From positions 15,438,001-15,502,000 of the forward strand of contig OX419757.1 in NCBI GenBank assembly GCA_948567375.1: DNA of 64,000 bases. The letters are read 5' to 3'. This stretch comes from Lunularia cruciata. Lineage: Eukaryota > Streptophyta > Marchantiopsida > Lunulariales > Lunulariaceae. A program made the translations under genes and the position numbers. Shown one piece after another: positions 60,766 to 64,000 of the stretch (the stretch's first letter is position 1; the number at the start of each line of letters is the position of its first letter). The notes under the pieces are model-generated. The model saw nothing but the letters and a program-made list of their open reading frames with translations. It did not search any database and had not been told where the DNA came from.

Positions 60766-63723
60766 ATGGAAATGCATGGAAGGGACAAATCATACTTCAA
60801 CGATGCAGGCGATGGAGCCTTGGCGAATTTCTCCCAGGAGCTTCAGCAGATCAGAAGAACGCAGAAGCGCAATTGCAGAATCATCGGAGTCCTGGTCTTG
60901 TTGCTCGCCCTTGTACTTTTAGCTTTGATCATTGTCGCGGCAGCACAGGCTCATACAATCCGGCGACTCAAAGATCGTCAAGGTCTCCTCCCGCATCAAA
61001 ATGTCTCGTTCGCCAGCTACTCAGGAGACCGAAAGGTCAACGGACTCACTTACGGTGGCAGTCTCTTCCGTGGCAGTGGGTTCTGGGCTCCTCGAACTTC
61101 GCTCCCAGGTGTAATCTCGACACCCAAACCTTCAGAGTCTGGACATTGTGTCTTCCTCGGGTCAAGTTTCTTGTTACAACAGAGTGAGAAATTCGACTGA
61201 TTGCATGACATCTTTACAATGTTAAATTCATGGCAGTCCTTCACATGGCTATGCAACGCTGAGCTAGCAAGTTCGCTCGCATGATTTTATTACTGTTTTT
61301 GTGCATTTTCATCTGTCTGAGAACACGTCTTTTCCTCGAATCTGGCTCACGAGATCTTTCTGCAACAGTCCATGTGAGATGGTTCACCGAGCAAATGAAG
61401 CAGGCTAGTTTCAGAATTAATGTTGTGTTTGGGGTAGATTCAGTGGAACTCAAGTCCTGTTTATCTTCGAAGCAAGTCATGAAACCACGACTGGGAGATG
61501 ACACTCCCGAAACAGAATATTTAATTACCAGACGTTGTTTCACTAGAAAGTTTTCATGTTTTAAATGCGTCACGATTTTGCCCACGAAGAAGTTGATAAA
61601 GTAACCTCTTTTGATGAGGTTTTATCGAAGAGTAGTTTTGGTCCGTTCGAGGATATTTACACCGAACGGACTGAGTTTGCGTTTTAATCCGACAGAGGAC
61701 AATTCTATGACACCTCGAACACTTTCCAGGTCTGATTTTACAGACTCAGAGCAGAATCACTTAAGATTTTGCCAGCGGGTCAGCAAACAAATCGATGATC
61801 TTGAAGTTGGTCACTCTTTACGATGTAATCAACAAGTTTAAGGTGCCTACCCGTATGGATATGTTTCTCACGACCTTCGTGTTGAACACTGTAGGTCCCT
61901 TGACAGACCATGCTGCAATCGGAGTAGGCGAACAGGTGTATATTATCGGAGGAGCTGATGTCAACGGGACAGTTACTGACCAATTTTTGCTGTTTGATCC
62001 CACTTTCCACAACTTCACAGTCAAGCCTAGCATGCCAGAGCCCCGCTATCGGTTTGGAGCGGCTCTTCTTGACAGTAAGATTTCGGATCCTCCTTCTTCG
62101 AATTGCATACTTGTGTGATTTTTTCGCATACTTAAATTCGCTGTCGAGAAGCTTTAATTTCGGGTCATCTTATCCCCATAATTTCCAGACTCCAAACTCC
62201 TCCCTATATCCCTCCCTCCCTCACTAACTTTACCAGTTCCCGGCCTTCATGCAAGTTGCAAGCTTACTTCAAGATTCACTTCATACGAACTAACAAAGTG
62301 ATCAAGGAAGGAGTGAACATGTACAGTGCTGCTGAACTTTCTAAGTTAGACTTAAATCTTCCGAATCTTTTCTCGCTCCTACCGCGAGTTGATCCAGCCT
62401 ATGAGAAAGATCATCTAACTAGATCTTCAATTCGTGTATCTTATTCGTGCTTTTGTCTATATAGTATGAACTTGTCTTGTAATGTCGGGACTCTTCCTGG
62501 AATTGTGCTTGCAATTTTGACTGTTCATGATATTCCAAGCCCTATACGATGAATTTCTTTCCTTATGGAAGCAGATAAAATATACGTGGTCGGAGGGAGA
62601 AAGGACGACGAAGATACAACCGCTTCTCTAGCCACCATCCCTTACGTTTTTGACATAGCAGCGAACACATGGAGCGAGTTGCCTGAACTTTTGGAGCCCC
62701 AAGGTGATACGTGCGCTGCTGCTATCTACGGCAAGGTCAATGCAACTATCCTCCAGCAATTCATGATTGCAAAAAAAATTTGAATTGCTGAAGAAACTGT
62801 TTTGATAATTAGATAGCTAAAATTGTCATTCAATTTGACGCCGCATGAGTACCTACGGTAGCTTCCAGCCACTATAACAATTTTCAGAAGATCTAGACGA
62901 ACATCAGATTCTCCTTGGTATATGATACATATATAGGTTCCTCGATGTGTCTCAATGCCATTCTGATCCATGATTTTATCTCATGGTAAGATTCAAGTTA
63001 TCAAAATGATGTCAAAACTGAATTGTTGATTAGAGAAACAAGGAAGAAACAGTTTCCAAGCATAACCGACAGTCATTGCTTTCGACCTTCCTCTGTCTTG
63101 TCTCAGAGGCTTTTAGTAGTGCCCTAATTGCTTCTTTATGCGAGGTATTCCTCGTAAGATCCTGTTCACCTCAAGGAATTTGTTGAGATATGATGTCAGT
63201 GGATAGGTCGAGACTTCCACAGGATCGTAATCAGTGGCAATCACTTTTGTATACCCTACAGGTCTACATGGTTGGTGGGTACGACGAGAATTATGATTTT
63301 TTGAAGAAAGTTCAGGTTTTCGATCCGGCAACAAACAAGTGGTCTTATGGTCCGGAAATGCCGACACCACGGGGAGATCTTATGTGTGCAGCGTTTGATG
63401 GAGAGATTTATGCACTCGGGGGATATATTGTACGTGATTGGTTCCTTAGTTTGGTTAATAGAACCTATCTAGATTGACGAGGAACGTGGAAGGACGATAT
63501 TATGCGCATCTACTTCAATATTTGAATCCTGAAATTGGAAGTTATGTGAAGATTGTTAAATGCTTTAGACTTTTTACATTCTCCTAATGTAAGTCTGGTT
63601 TTTGTTGGCGCTCAGAAAAGTGAAGACACAAACGATGCCTTCTCGGCTAAAGTGGAATCATTCAGTCCCAATTCCACAAAATGGACCACCAAGCCTGACC
63701 TTCTTACCCCTCGCGGAGATGGG
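60766..63723 (+). CDS. Kelch-repeat protein with N-terminal membrane anchor, 5' part
   Basis: Five exons are visible, 60766-61108, 61895-62074, 62575-62735, 63262-63429 and 63616-63723; phases agree and the gene continues past the window, so about 320 codons are seen. The first 39 residues are polar, followed by a single strong membrane segment, IIGVLVLLLALVLLALIIVA (residues 39-58), with positive charges before it (RRTQKRNCR), so the kelch part should lie on the lumenal or outer side. Kelch blades include VGEQVYIIGGADVNG, NKIYVVGGRKDDED, VYMVGGYDENYDF and EIYALGGYI, each with the GG pair and a later Trp. Such proteins form beta-propellers; the ligand is unknown. The choice of donor at 61108 (CCCAG/GTGTAA) is by phase and gives SLPGPLTDHAAIG across the junction. 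Confidence 0.82.
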
Positions 63724-64000
63724 GTAAGAATTCTTATTACATATCTTCTTCTATAGTAGTGTTTCACGATGGTTAGAGCAAGTCTTTAGCTTGCTTCAAA
63801 ATTATTCGGGTCTCGATCGTGCATTGTCCCTAGACTACATCTGACTCTCATCTCATCTCAGCTCATGAGATCGGATGAGATCTGAAATCATTGCTTTTGG
63901 TCATATCTGCTGTTGTCTATCATCTATCGGGATATACTCCCTAAAACAGTGGGCCATGTCCTTTTGCCAGCTTGTTTATGCTCTTGTTTCCGATGTCGGT

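Overview
The window looks like nuclear DNA of a land plant. It has spliceosomal introns of about 100 to 800 bases with GT..AG ends, AT-rich intergenic DNA, a Ty3/gypsy chromovirus, a Mutator-like element, a PIF/Harbinger relic, and plant-type genes (an LPA1/2-phosphoglycerate-kinase homologue, a GT61 glycosyltransferase, a DUF2358/NTF2-like protein, a membrane-anchored kelch protein). A bryophyte, perhaps a moss, would fit the gene and intron style, but this is an impression and no single marker proves it.

Layout. 1-2313 is the 5' part of a chromovirus on the minus strand, cut by the window edge. 4451-14852 is a transposon graveyard: a SANT/Myb-like ORF with five in-frame stops, three GC-rich short-motif repeat clusters around two unrecognised broken ORFs, a complete 2.6-kb Mutator-like element with 142-bp terminal inverted repeats and 8-bp target duplications, and a Harbinger transposase. 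The SANT-like ORF and the transposase may be the two halves of one Harbinger element split by later insertions. 16072-19009 is an eight-exon NTF2-like/DUF2358 gene (+). 25048-26915 is a two-exon GT61 glycosyltransferase (-). 34717-38807 is a 13-exon LPA1-like kinase gene (-). Upstream of it and divergent lies a candidate two-exon gene for a small secreted cysteine-containing peptide (39297-39555, +) with its own TATA box. 42286-44404 is a five-exon Lys/Arg/Ser-rich, probably nuclear protein (+). 46000-46770 is a protein kinase pseudogene (-). 52048-57611 is a complete but broken copy of the same chromovirus family, with two LTRs, PBS, polypurine tract and target duplication. 60766 onward is the 5' part of a kelch-repeat gene with an N-terminal membrane anchor (+), running off the right edge.

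I assembled the exons by eye from splice sites, reading phase and protein family pattern; all junctions given keep phase. The host genes are unrelated housekeeping or cell-surface functions and do not form a pathway. The most unusual observations are heat-shock-element-like arrays in the chromovirus LTRs, the secreted-peptide candidate sharing a promoter region with the LPA1-like gene, two strong hairpins in gene-free DNA, and the nested transposon block with opposed GC-rich repeat clusters.
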